A DNA stretch of 64,000 bases from CAZOKZ01 sp964580585 (GTDB lineage: Bacteria; Sumerlaeota; Sumerlaeia; SLMS01; JAHLLQ01), in the NCBI GenBank assembly GCA_964580585.1, contig CAZOKZ010000001.1, positions 124,001 through 188,000 on the forward strand, read 5' to 3'. The notes under the pieces are model-generated. The model had not been told where the DNA came from. It saw only the letters and a program-made list of their open reading frames with translations, and made no database searches. The translations under genes were made by a program, and so were the position numbers. Positions 51,041 through 60,106 of the stretch are shown piece after piece (position 1 is the stretch's first letter; the number at the start of each line of letters is the position of its first letter).

Positions 51041-52351
51041 TTACGAACCTGAATCCTCGACATTTTCTTCGTCAGGTCGAATCGACGCATCCACATCGAT
51101 TGGGCGAATGGGCGTAGCGTCTTGCAGCACTTCCATTCCGCGAATAATGACTTGGTCGCCCGTCTTGACACCGCTCAACACCTCGATGGCGTCCTTGCTT
51201 TCAAGACCCAATTCAATGGGCACCATTCGCGCCACATGGTAATCTGTATCTACCATTTTTTCCGCAAGAAAAACCACATCCATATTCTGGCGGCGGGTCA
51301 CGCCAGCCTTGGGCAAAGCAATCGTGTCGCGGCGACGTTCAGTGATCACTTCGGCCTTTCCGAACATGCCGGGCTTCAGTCGTCCGTCCCCATTTTGCAA
51401 TAAAATATCCACGTCGAATGCCCGCGTGTCTGGGTTCACATTGCTTGCAATGCGCGCCACTTGCCCCTGAGCCTCCACGTCCTCATTCGCGTACACCACG
51501 ATATCGGCTTCACCTCCAAGGTGTACCTTCGCAATGCCTTTGCTGGTAATATCGCAACGCATGAACACCTTCGTGGTATCCACAACGCCGCAAACCACAA
51601 AGGAAGCAGCTACCTGCTGAGTATCGTAATCGGTGATCGCTTCGCTGCCAAAGCCGCGCGTGAACTTCCCCTGTCCTTCGAGCGTTGCACGCGACACAAC
51701 GATGCCATCGAACGGCGCACGCAACGTGGTGCGTTCCATTCGGAGTTCGGTTTCCGTCAAACGTGTTTCGGCTTTGGCCAGATTGATCGCGTTCTGGCGT
51801 TGGGAGTTACGCGCGCGGTCGAGTTCCAGCTTCGCCGCATCGACTTCTTTCTCGGCTGCAATGCCCTGCGCGTGCAAATCCTGCAACGTTTCGTAATCGC
51901 GCAAGCGAGCGGCAAGCGTACGTTCGCCGATATCCATGGTTTCCTTCTGAATATCCACATCGGCGCGATTGATCGCCAACTCACTGATCAGCGAAGCGCT
52001 TTCGATACGCGCAATGACATCGCCCTGTTTGATCACATCGCCTTCGCGCCATTCGCGTTCAAAGCGAAGGCGTCCGGCTTCCTCCGTGCGAATCGCCTGG
52101 CTACGGGCTGGGACAATCGAACCCGTTGCGGCTACCGAGGCTTTTATCTCACCGCGTTCGACCACCTTCACCAACACAGGTGAGAGGAAAACTTTTTCTT
52201 TTTTGATGTTCTCGTTCTTCGGTTCTTCTTTTTGATCCGCGTTTTGCTCGGTGTTTTCGGACTTGGGCGGTTCGCCCTTTTTACAGCCTCCGACTCCGAC
52301 CCCCACCGCAAGAAGACCAACGAGAAACCATCGACTGAATTGACGTGCCAT
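51041..52351 (-). CDS. RND efflux periplasmic adaptor lipoprotein (HlyD/MFP family)
   Basis: I use the ATG at 52351, giving 436 residues. The N-terminus has a lipobox (LLAVGVGVGGC, cysteine at about residue 23), so the protein is lipid-anchored in the periplasm. The order is barrel-sandwich hybrid (SIVPARSQAIRTEEAGRL), coiled-coil hairpin near 155-215, the second lipoyl half (RMERTTLRAPFDGIVVSRA) and a beta-barrel and membrane-proximal end. A Glu/Lys-rich linker follows the lipobox. It would join an RND or ABC pump to an outer-membrane channel. No pump gene is adjacent, which is unusual. Confidence 0.9.
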   Translation of the reverse strand: MARQFSRWFLVGLLAVGVGVGGCKKGEPPKSENTEQNADQKEEPKNENIKKEKVFLSPVLVKVVERGEIKASVAATGSIVPARSQAIRTEEAGRLRFEREWREGDVIKQGDVIARIESASLISELAINRADVDIQKETMDIGERTLAARLRDYETLQDLHAQGIAAEKEVDAAKLELDRARNSQRQNAINLAKAETRLTETELRMERTTLRAPFDGIVVSRATLEGQGKFTRGFGSEAITDYDTQQVAASFVVCGVVDTTKVFMRCDITSKGIAKVHLGGEADIVVYANEDVEAQGQVARIASNVNPDTRAFDVDILLQNGDGRLKPGMFGKAEVITERRRDTIALPKAGVTRRQNMDVVFLAEKMVDTDYHVARMVPIELGLESKDAIEVLSGVKTGDQVIIRGMEVLQDATPIRPIDVDASIRPDEENVEDSGS

Positions 52352-52826
52352 ATATGGTATGATTCCGAAAGGCAAAAGGCTGGGCCTATGAACGGGACCC
52401 TCCCCTGCAAGGGCAATGAAAATGCCCGGTTGATGAGAAATTCCACAACGCGCCCGGCTGATCGAACAAGGAGGACCGGGCGCGTTGCTCGGGAAGTGGG
52501 AGGACGGGGCTGGGTGAACCCAACCCCGGTGTGGAAGGACAACCGGGCAGGGGGAAGGGAAAGATGGTTGTACACTTCCACAAATCCAAGGATGGCACCT
52601 GATCGAAGGAATGTCAATTCCTGCAAAAAACTGTACGAAACCGGACAATTCAGAAGGGGGATAAGGCGGACGGGATTTCCTCCAATCAGCAAAATCCCCC
52701 GATTTCACGGATTTTCCCTAGCGCTCACCAAAGGGAACGGGGAGAACCGTGCTATCGGACTGCTGAGAAAAACGCGATCCGAGAGGGTCGAACACGAATA
52801 ATTTTATCAAGGGAATCCCCCTCTTT
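52352..52826. other. Gene-free region between the adaptor and RapA-like genes
   Basis: This 475-base divergent gap holds a GC-rich stem (TGGGT/CCCA with flanking GGGG/CCCC, 52504-52528) and long open frames on both strands that give low-complexity protein and no family. I see no RNA gene. Confidence 0.45.
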
Positions 52827-55800
52827 ATGTCTTTTAATCCGAACGCAGCGCGAACCCCCTACCGGGATTTGGAACGTTTTTTCAAGATCGGGATGCTCGT
52901 CACCTTGCGCGAAACCATCGCCCCGGATTTGTGGCGCATCTACGACCTTGAAGGCCGAATTGCCACGCTTGAACCCATCTCGCTCGGCGCCACACGATGC
53001 CAAATGCCTCTCAAGGACCTACGCCGCTATCGGATCAAAACAACGGATGAAGTGTTGCTTAACGAAGACTTGGTTAAAGTCTTGCGTGTCAGCAATCCAC
53101 GATCCGACGATCTGTACGAATACACGGTGGCGCACAACGAAATACCACGCACGGTGCGTGAACATGAACTGACGGTTCACGTGGGTTCAGCCGCGCCCGA
53201 TCCGCTGGCGTTGCTCAAGAATCTCGACGCGGCGCCTGCCGAAATGGCACTGGCACGAAGCGAGTTGTTGCACGCCTATTTCAAAGCCACTGCCCGCAGT
53301 CTCGGCATCGTGGGATACAATGGCGCGCGCATGCTGCCCATCCCCCACCAGATCAGCGCTGCTCGTTACGTGCTGTTATTCGGACGTCCCCGATTTTTAC
53401 TCGCCGACGAAGTGGGCCTGGGCAAAACGGTGGAAGCAGGACTGATTGTCTCGACGTTGCGAAAATATTTTCCCGATTGGAAAACGGCGTTTTTTGTTCC
53501 CGAATCGCTCACCGTCCAGTGGGCCTTTGAAATGTACGGGAAATTTGGTAAGGCCATTTTCCGTCTGAGTGACGACGAAGAACCGGAAGAAGGCGAAGAC
53601 GACCCCGGGGTGATTTTACCCCACGCGCATGCCATTGATTGGGCTCGTCGCGATTCCGCCGAAATCCTGGTTATCGACGAGGCTCACCAGATTCTCAAAG
53701 ACCCCGCCCAATACGAATCGCTGATGACCTTGAGTCGCAAGGCGCACGCGGTACTGCTTCTGACCGCTACGCCAAGTTCCGACGACGGGCGCAATCTGGT
53801 GAAGCTATTACAATTGGCCGACCCGGATCATTTTGCGCAGTTCGAGCGTCAGGAATCGTTGGAAATTTTCTTCGACAAACAGTCAGATGTCGAAGCCTTG
53901 CTGCATGATTTACGCGTTCCAGGCAAAGATGGCAGCGAAATTATGGAACGCTGGGAAAAACTCGGCATCGAGGACGAAGAGCTGACCGCGCGGTTCCTTT
54001 CGCTCAAGGTGGACCCCTCCGACCTCGCCGTGCGACACAAACTGGCGGCGCTTGTCACGGATCGTTACTACCCCCGCGCACGGATTCTGCGCTACCAACG
54101 TAAATTTCTAGCCATGGACAACGAAATGGCCGAGCGCATTGAAGAGCCGATCGAATATCGCCCGACCAAAGACGAAACGCGCGTTCGCAAACTTGCAGCC
54201 GCGTGGCTGGAACTCCTCAAAAAAAGCGGACATCACCAAATGCCCGCGTTCCAGGATGTGGCACGCGTGTTAATTCAAGCCGTGCACAGTTCACCATTGG
54301 CATTTGAAAAATGGTTGGAAGCGCGCCTGGGTAAAATGCCCCATGTCGAAGGTGTTTCCGCCGACCCGGTGCGTCGCTATCGTTCGCTGATTGAAACAGC
54401 CGAAAGATTGGAAAACGAAGACGATCTGCTGGACGAAATGCAGTTCGCCGCCACCGATTGGGTTCGTTCGACGAAAGCCGTGGATATGAAGGGCCGCGCA
54501 ATGGCGCGATTGCCCCGATACGAAATGTTGTTGCGCCAAATCAAGTCGCTCGTCAGCGACGACGAGGAACCACACCGCGTATTGATTTTCACCAGCTTTG
54601 AATGCAATGTCCGCCCACTGTATTTGTTGTTGAACAAGGCACTCGGTGAAGACGTTGAAGTTTTCTACATCAGCGCCGAACTCGAATGGCGCGAGCGCGA
54701 GAAAAACGCCTTTGCATTCCAGGAATGTCCTGGCCCGTGCGTGTTAATTTCCGACGATCTCGGCGGCGAGGGACGCAACTTTCAGTTTGTTAATTCGATC
54801 TTTCATTTCGACCTGCCGCTGGCCGCGTGGATCGTTGAACAACGCGTGGGGCGACTTGATCGCGTTGGACGTGAAGCCGACCTCGATGTCGATTCGCAAA
54901 TCCTGGTCGCTCCGGGAGAGTTAGACGAAGCGATCTATGAATTCCAACGCGATGCGGTAAACGTTTTCAACGAATCCCTGGCGCCTGTTGAGGACTTGAT
55001 CGAAAATGTTACGCGTCGCATGTTGATTGCATGTATCGAAGGGGGCAGCGACGCGATTCGCGACCTGATCGACGAAGTACACGAGGAAGTCGAAAAACGA
55101 CGCGAAAAAGAAGTACGCGGTTTGATGCGCCGTAGCGATACGGGCGTCGAGGACGTCAAGCGACTCGTGCCGCAACTCAACGACACGGACGAACTGAAGC
55201 GCCTGGCCCAAGCGTCGATCAACTACACGCGCCTGCTCGGTTCTGTAGTCGATCAAACGCGTTCAAAATACACGATCACCATTGGCTCGCATCACCCGCT
55301 GACGGCGTTTGTGGGAATTTTGTCCGAGATGCAAGGCCACTTCGACCGCATTGAAGCCGTGCGACACGAACGGATGGAATTTTTCTCGCCTGGACATCCA
55401 TTCGTACGCTCGCTGACACGCGGCGCGCTCCAGGAAAGCGGCGACCGCGTGGCGTTTCTTTCACGCACGGGCATCGAAAACCCGGCGTTCGTTTTTCATT
55501 GTCGTATATTCCTGCCCCAGACCTTCCTCGAAGCCATTCGCGAATTGCCCGAAGATATCCAGCCATCGCTGCTTTGTTCCGCAGCGGGAAACTTCGGCAC
55601 CAGCATGATCCATGTGGTCACTGATTTCGATGGCAACCCGATTGACGATGCGGATGTTTACATCAAAGGTTTCCAACGCTCTGACAATTCTCTGGATTTC
55701 GGACGTGAAATCTACGACTACCTGCCCACGAATTGGGAAACTGTTTGTGAATCGGGTTGGGAACACGCGCTTGAAGTCACCCGTCAGAAAGCCTCGGAAT

Positions 55801-55967
55801 ACCTGCGCGAGGGTCTCCCCCGATTTGAAGGGGTTGCGGGCGAAGTACTCACGCGGCATTTCGGTGCCGATTTCCCCGTCGAAACGAAAATCGACACCAT
55901 GCTGTTTGAACTCGATCCACTGAGCATCGAAATCGATGCCGTGACCGTGATCTTCCCAGCGCGATGA
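52827..55967 (+). CDS. RapA-like SNF2-family ATPase
   Basis: The 1046-residue protein has a 130-residue N-terminus resembling the SH3-like domains of RapA (KIGMLVTLRETIAPDLWRIY), then an SNF2 ATPase: Walker A DEVGLGKTVEAG near residue 191, DEAH box VIDEAHQIL near 283, motif III LLLTATPSS near 309 and motif VI QRVGRLDRVGR near 672. The last 330 residues include a RapA C-terminal-like part. RapA recycles RNA polymerase by removing it from stuck complexes; SNF2 proteins also act in defence systems (DrmD in DISARM), but no DISARM methyltransferase or DUF1998 gene is near. The winged-helix gene follows 148 bases later, suggesting a two-gene module. Confidence 0.85.
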   Translation: MSFNPNAARTPYRDLERFFKIGMLVTLRETIAPDLWRIYDLEGRIATLEPISLGATRCQMPLKDLRRYRIKTTDEVLLNEDLVKVLRVSNPRSDDLYEYTVAHNEIPRTVREHELTVHVGSAAPDPLALLKNLDAAPAEMALARSELLHAYFKATARSLGIVGYNGARMLPIPHQISAARYVLLFGRPRFLLADEVGLGKTVEAGLIVSTLRKYFPDWKTAFFVPESLTVQWAFEMYGKFGKAIFRLSDDEEPEEGEDDPGVILPHAHAIDWARRDSAEILVIDEAHQILKDPAQYESLMTLSRKAHAVLLLTATPSSDDGRNLVKLLQLADPDHFAQFERQESLEIFFDKQSDVEALLHDLRVPGKDGSEIMERWEKLGIEDEELTARFLSLKVDPSDLAVRHKLAALVTDRYYPRARILRYQRKFLAMDNEMAERIEEPIEYRPTKDETRVRKLAAAWLELLKKSGHHQMPAFQDVARVLIQAVHSSPLAFEKWLEARLGKMPHVEGVSADPVRRYRSLIETAERLENEDDLLDEMQFAATDWVRSTKAVDMKGRAMARLPRYEMLLRQIKSLVSDDEEPHRVLIFTSFECNVRPLYLLLNKALGEDVEVFYISAELEWREREKNAFAFQECPGPCVLISDDLGGEGRNFQFVNSIFHFDLPLAAWIVEQRVGRLDRVGREADLDVDSQILVAPGELDEAIYEFQRDAVNVFNESLAPVEDLIENVTRRMLIACIEGGSDAIRDLIDEVHEEVEKRREKEVRGLMRRSDTGVEDVKRLVPQLNDTDELKRLAQASINYTRLLGSVVDQTRSKYTITIGSHHPLTAFVGILSEMQGHFDRIEAVRHERMEFFSPGHPFVRSLTRGALQESGDRVAFLSRTGIENPAFVFHCRIFLPQTFLEAIRELPEDIQPSLLCSAAGNFGTSMIHVVTDFDGNPIDDADVYIKGFQRSDNSLDFGREIYDYLPTNWETVCESGWEHALEVTRQKASEYLREGLPRFEGVAGEVLTRHFGADFPVETKIDTMLFELDPLSIEIDAVTVIFPAR

Positions 55968-55986
55968 GAAAATAAAAGCTGAACCT

Positions 55987-56086
55987 CGAAGGCACAAAGA
56001 CACAAAGGAACGCAAAGAGTTCATCTCGAAATCAGCGTCTTCTCAATTGATCGTGAATCTTCGTGCCTTCGTGTCTTCGTGGTGAA
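55987..56086. repeat. Inverted pair of low-complexity intergenic repeats
   Basis: The first arm (55987-56019) reads CGAAGGCACAAAGACACAAA and continues GGAACGCAAAGAG. The second (56059-56086) reads CTTCGTGCCTTCGTGTCTTC and GTGGTGAA. The arms are imperfect reverse complements that share the word CGAAGGCAC(A/G)AAGA, about 40 bases apart. A related copy stands before alaS (59918-59955). Words of this type are scattered in intergenic DNA of several phyla. Confidence 0.7.
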
Positions 56087-56115
56087 ATTCTAATCTTTTC
56101 TCTCAGGGTAATGGC

Positions 56116-56799
56116 ATGGCTGACGGGATGATCGAATTTCCGCTTTGGATCGAACAAAGCGGGTTGCCGCTGCACTTGAACGAGACGACGAAATCGCCGC
56201 TCGCGTGGCTGGTGTTTCGCAAAATCGTGGAGCTCGACATCGCCACCAATCGCACGCCGGGGACGGTGGAAATTTCGCTCGGAGAATTGGGAACGCTGGT
56301 GGGGCTCGACGCGAAAAAAACCGAAGCCACGCTGAAAAAGCTTCGTAAAGGCGGCGTTTTGCGCAGTTTCCTGCCTGACAACGACGAGGAGCCCGCACTC
56401 TTCCAAGTCATCGCTCCTCTGCCCACGCCTGTGCCGTGGGAAACCGTACGCGAGCAAAACCCGACGCTCTTCAAATTGCCCGACCACGCGTTTCGCTATG
56501 CTACGGGGACGGAGGAAGCCCCGCCCGAAAAACCGGGGACGGAGGTCCAGGACCCAAAACTCCGCGAAGTGGTCGATTTGTATTTCAGCACCGTTTCGAT
56601 GAAAATGAACGCCTTCATTTTCGACGAACTGCGCCTGATCGCCGCGCGATTCGACCTGCCGCTGATCCGCAAAGTCTTTGCCCGCGCCCGCCAGAAGGAA
56701 GTGCAAACCCTCGGCTGGATTTTGAAAGAAATCCGCCGCGAGCAGGTCGTAAAAAAACAAGGCGCCGAGAGTAAAGTACACGACCTTTACCACGAATAA
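56116..56799 (+). CDS. Winged-helix protein with a DnaD-like C-terminal domain, partner of the RapA-like ATPase
   Basis: The 227-residue protein has a winged-helix N-terminus (VEISLGELGTLVGLDAKKTE and ATLKKLRKGGVLRSFLPD) and a helical C-terminus (near 150-212, AFIFDELRLIAARFDLPLIR then VQTLGWILKEIRREQ), resembling the DnaD C-terminal domain that binds DNA. Between them is a linker of about 25 residues with two GGGACGGAG copies (56506, 56536). The gene follows the RapA-like gene on the same strand across an inverted repeat. A DNA-binding adaptor or loader for the ATPase is a guess from position. Confidence 0.6.
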   Translation: MADGMIEFPLWIEQSGLPLHLNETTKSPLAWLVFRKIVELDIATNRTPGTVEISLGELGTLVGLDAKKTEATLKKLRKGGVLRSFLPDNDEEPALFQVIAPLPTPVPWETVREQNPTLFKLPDHAFRYATGTEEAPPEKPGTEVQDPKLREVVDLYFSTVSMKMNAFIFDELRLIAARFDLPLIRKVFARARQKEVQTLGWILKEIRREQVVKKQGAESKVHDLYHE

Positions 56800-56802
56800 T
56801 GA

Positions 56803-59049
56803 TCAATCGAGCCGCGCGACTTCCGTCAACGGCGTAAAACCTTCGTCCGATTCGTTCGTCAGCAAAAAATACGTATCGCCACGATATTCCATGGTCGTTT
56901 CGACAAACAATTCAATTTCAGGCACCTTCAAAAAATCTTCCAGGTTATCGCCTGCGACCAGCACATTGATCTGGTCGCTGGATGTTAACAATCGCCGCAA
57001 CTTTCCGAAACCCAATTTTTCTTCGTCATAATATTCGAACGGCTCGTCCAGATAGAACATCAATCTCAGGTCATCGTCTTCATACAAAACCAAATGATCG
57101 TTCGCATCCACCGCATCGCCCACCAGCATTGCGATCGGTTTGGCGGACTTACGTTTTTCCCTGATAACGGTTCCAAGACTGGTGTACAAAACCATCGAAC
57201 AAAACAACAATGCGGTGACCGCCAAATACACGCGTCCGTACCGCAAACCCATCACGCGCCCCCAGAATTGGCGGCCTTGATAACGGTCGGCGTGTTTATC
57301 TGCTGCAATAACCGAATCCAGGAATTGCCTCCAAATGCCTTTTGCCAGGATCAAACACGCCCAAGGCATCATTGGCAGTAAATAATAATCCTGTTTGTTG
57401 GGCAAAAACGATAAAACCGCCAGCGTGACGAGGATGATGCACCAGGAAAATCCAAGCCATTCGGGGAACGCTTGCCGTGGTGGACGATTACGTTGGCGTC
57501 CCCAGAACCAGAGGAGAAAAGGAATCAGAATCGACCAGGGAAGCAGGCTCAGCACGACTTCGTATAAATAATAATACCAGGGTCGAAGGTCGCTGAACAG
57601 GCTCGCAAAACGCCTACTTGCTGTGGAGAAAATAATCGGTTCGATGGCATCGAATCCGTAAAGGCGGCCAACGATACATGACCAAAGGACAAGGGGTAAA
57701 ATCGCAATCGCCATCCCCCGGAACATCCGTAGGTTTTTCCAGGCCAAATTCTCCGAGTGACGATAAATCCAGATAAACAAACACAGTGGTAAAATACCGA
57801 TCAGGAAAGACGTCCCACCTCCCGTAATCGACGCTAACCCCAATGCGCCCCAACACACCAGCCAGGTCCGCCATCGAAATGCTTCTTTGATCAGCGCAAA
57901 AGCCGCCCCCCAGGATACTGTCAATAACGCCGCCACCAACATTTCAGCGTTTGCCTCGCCGGACATTTCCCAAAACTCGTAGGTAGTAGCCAGGATCGTT
58001 ACGGCCAACACGCCAACCTCTCTGTTTATCCATCGGCGTCCGAATAGATAGATCGCCCCCAAGGCTCCAAAAGCCGCCAACAGCGACGACAACTGCATCG
58101 TCATGTCGGAAACGCCCCCAAAAACAGTGGAGATCGCCCCGATTAACCAGAAAAACAGTGGTGGTTTGCCGACGGGAATCTGGTCGTAAACAACCGGCAA
58201 CCAGTAATTACCTTCCAACACGCTACGAGCCCCCAACGCATAGAACGCTTCGTTTTCCACCAGCATCGTTTGCGTACCGGTTCCCAGCAGATAAACGATG
58301 GCTAATATTAAAAACAAAACGAAGGGCATGGATAACCGCGGCGTGTTGCGAATGGAAATTTCAGGAACAGGAGTCGAAACAGCACGGTCGCTGAATTCCT
58401 TTTTTTCGGCAAGCACATACACACGGTCGGAAAATTCGCCAATTGGCTCGATACGCAATGGAACCAGCTCGGCTTGGGCAAGCTCCTTCAGTATCTGGTA
58501 GTGTGAGCATCCGACCTTGGCCATGTGCTCGGGACGTTCCGGGCGCCCCGCCTCCAAGTCGCGCGTTTTATTGATGTGCCCTTTCAATGTTTCCGTGGTT
58601 TTGTACTGAACCAGCACATAGCGCCGTGTGCCTGCCGCCAACGAACGCAGCAATTCGACCCGCTTGTCTTCATTGAAATAATAAATGAACCGCACCGAAG
58701 CGATGAGGTCGGGCTGCTCGGCCTGCGAATCGCCGATCTTGAACGCATCGGCGTGCCCCACCGATCCTTCGAGGCCCAATTCGCCGTGAAATTTTTGCGA
58801 CGCCTCGACCATCTGTTCCGAAAAATCGTACCCCAACACCCGGTAGCCACGCGATTGCCAGTAAGGAAAAAGCCGCCCGGGACCCGTGGGCACGTCGCAG
58901 ATCGTTTCGACATCCGCTAGATTCGCCAGACAGCTATCCAGGCAACGACGTTCGAAATGAACCTTAAACGTATTCGAAAGCGTGGCACGATGGCGCATCT
59001 TCATGTAACCATCGGGATCGCGAAAAACCGGATACTTGTCGTGACTCAA
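56803..59049 (-). CDS. Fusion of a SAM methyltransferase and an ArnT-like GT-C glycosyltransferase
   Basis: Residues 1-215 are a class I SAM methyltransferase: motif I ICDVPTGPGRLFPYW near 49, an acidic loop YDFSEQMVEAS near 74. From about residue 240 the protein is a multi-pass GT-C enzyme: VENEAFYALGARSVLEGNYW with the acidic catalytic loop near 262, PVGKPPLFFWLIGA near 287, about 11 helices to residue 640, then a soluble tail to 748. Such a fusion would couple methylation in the cytoplasm with sugar transfer outside the inner membrane. I did not see a frameshift or internal start that would split it. It is a stand-alone gene, convergent with the RapA module (ends four bases apart). Confidence 0.85.
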   Translation of the reverse strand: MSHDKYPVFRDPDGYMKMRHRATLSNTFKVHFERRCLDSCLANLADVETICDVPTGPGRLFPYWQSRGYRVLGYDFSEQMVEASQKFHGELGLEGSVGHADAFKIGDSQAEQPDLIASVRFIYYFNEDKRVELLRSLAAGTRRYVLVQYKTTETLKGHINKTRDLEAGRPERPEHMAKVGCSHYQILKELAQAELVPLRIEPIGEFSDRVYVLAEKKEFSDRAVSTPVPEISIRNTPRLSMPFVLFLILAIVYLLGTGTQTMLVENEAFYALGARSVLEGNYWLPVVYDQIPVGKPPLFFWLIGAISTVFGGVSDMTMQLSSLLAAFGALGAIYLFGRRWINREVGVLAVTILATTYEFWEMSGEANAEMLVAALLTVSWGAAFALIKEAFRWRTWLVCWGALGLASITGGGTSFLIGILPLCLFIWIYRHSENLAWKNLRMFRGMAIAILPLVLWSCIVGRLYGFDAIEPIIFSTASRRFASLFSDLRPWYYYLYEVVLSLLPWSILIPFLLWFWGRQRNRPPRQAFPEWLGFSWCIILVTLAVLSFLPNKQDYYLLPMMPWACLILAKGIWRQFLDSVIAADKHADRYQGRQFWGRVMGLRYGRVYLAVTALLFCSMVLYTSLGTVIREKRKSAKPIAMLVGDAVDANDHLVLYEDDDLRLMFYLDEPFEYYDEEKLGFGKLRRLLTSSDQINVLVAGDNLEDFLKVPEIELFVETTMEYRGDTYFLLTNESDEGFTPLTEVARLD

Positions 59050-59284
59050 CAGTTATGGTTCCTTTTCATTCGGGTTCGGCTAGGCTGAGTTGTCCCCCGG
59101 CGCAATTCGTGGGCCAGAGAGAAAGCATAAAACTTTCGGCCAAATCGTCCTCCAACCATTCGGGCAATGCAATGTTTTCAGACTCGCCATGTCCGAATTT
59201 GGTCAGAATTTCATACCTCAAGCCGATTCAAACAAATCCGATTTGGATTTTCCCTTGCAGAGTGTCGAGTAAAACAAGGAATTC

Positions 59285-59881
59285 ATGGGCTTAAAAATCT
59301 GGTCAAAAAATGCAGGCAATATGAAGAAATACGAAAAATTTCTCCTGCTTCCTTTTCAAATCACATTGATTTTAATGGCCTTGTTTCTTGGGCTCATTTT
59401 TCTGCTTCTCTTCTTGATAATAATGATCCCATGGATTCTCTCTGTTCCTTTTTCACATGCTTATGAACATTTGAAATTGCGAAGCAAACACCGGCTAGTT
59501 TCTTCACGAAAATTGATTTCACGACTGGAACAGAGTAACCCCGGTACATTGATCGTCGAAGTGGGACCGAGTCAAAAAACCTATTGGTGGACGTCAGAAA
59601 AGGTCCGCGAAAAATCGCCCGTGCCCTATCCAAAAAAATCAGAACGTAAATTAGCTCGAAGACAAACGTGTTCACTTCCTTGGGACCAATGGGTATGGGA
59701 AACCTATCTAAAACCCAAATGCGGAACCGCTACCCTGATACACGATGCAAACCGTCAAGCGATTGAAAAGAAACTGTTACGCTTGTTCCCCGACATCGAA
59801 ATCGCACACATTTGGACAACGTTTCTGAACAGTCCTCAAATTGCAGTTTCTTCGGAAAATACAACCTACGAAAAAGAATAA
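59285..59881 (+). CDS. Small membrane protein of unknown function
   Basis: The 198-residue product has one long hydrophobic stretch (residues 19-53, LLLPFQITLILMALFLGLIF and on), one or two helices, then a basic soluble part of about 140 residues. No family is recognised. The ATG at 59285 has GGAA nine bases upstream. The ATG at 59321 would start MKKYEKFLLL and also fits. It reads toward alaS, with the repeat at 59918-59955 between them. Confidence 0.6.
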   Translation: MGLKIWSKNAGNMKKYEKFLLLPFQITLILMALFLGLIFLLLFLIIMIPWILSVPFSHAYEHLKLRSKHRLVSSRKLISRLEQSNPGTLIVEVGPSQKTYWWTSEKVREKSPVPYPKKSERKLARRQTCSLPWDQWVWETYLKPKCGTATLIHDANRQAIEKKLLRLFPDIEIAHIWTTFLNSPQIAVSSENTTYEKE

Positions 59882-59917
59882 AAGTACGAAGATAAATCCT
59901 TATTCAAGATGGTTTTT

Positions 59918-59955
59918 CTTCGCGTTCCTTCGTGCCTTTGTGCCTTCGTGGTGAA
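59918..59955 (+). repeat. Intergenic repeat copy before alaS
   Basis: CTTCGCGTTCCTTCGTGCCT and TTGTGCCTTCGTGGTGAA match the repeat arm at 56059-56086 over CTTCGTGCCT and CCTTCGTGGTGAA. It lies 150 bases before the chosen alaS start, so it may fall in the leader transcript. Confidence 0.7.
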
Positions 59956-60106
59956 TCTTTTTCTGTGGGTTTACCGCTTTGCAGTTAATTCTCCCCGTTT
60001 TTCCCTTGCGGGGGCGCGCCCTCCAGAGCGAAATCCTTCGCCCCGGCGGCGCTCTTTGCCAAAGACGCACGCCATCACCCCAAACCTTGTCATTTCAGGA
60101 ACGATC

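Noticed and set aside
52232..52801. 189-residue frame on the plus strand before the RapA-like gene
   Set aside because: It begins inside the adaptor gene on the other strand, is low complexity, and has no recognisable domain.
52827..55967. DISARM or other named defence system based on the SNF2 ATPase
   Set aside because: No DUF1998 protein, methyltransferase or phospholipase-like gene is adjacent; the N-terminus resembles RapA.
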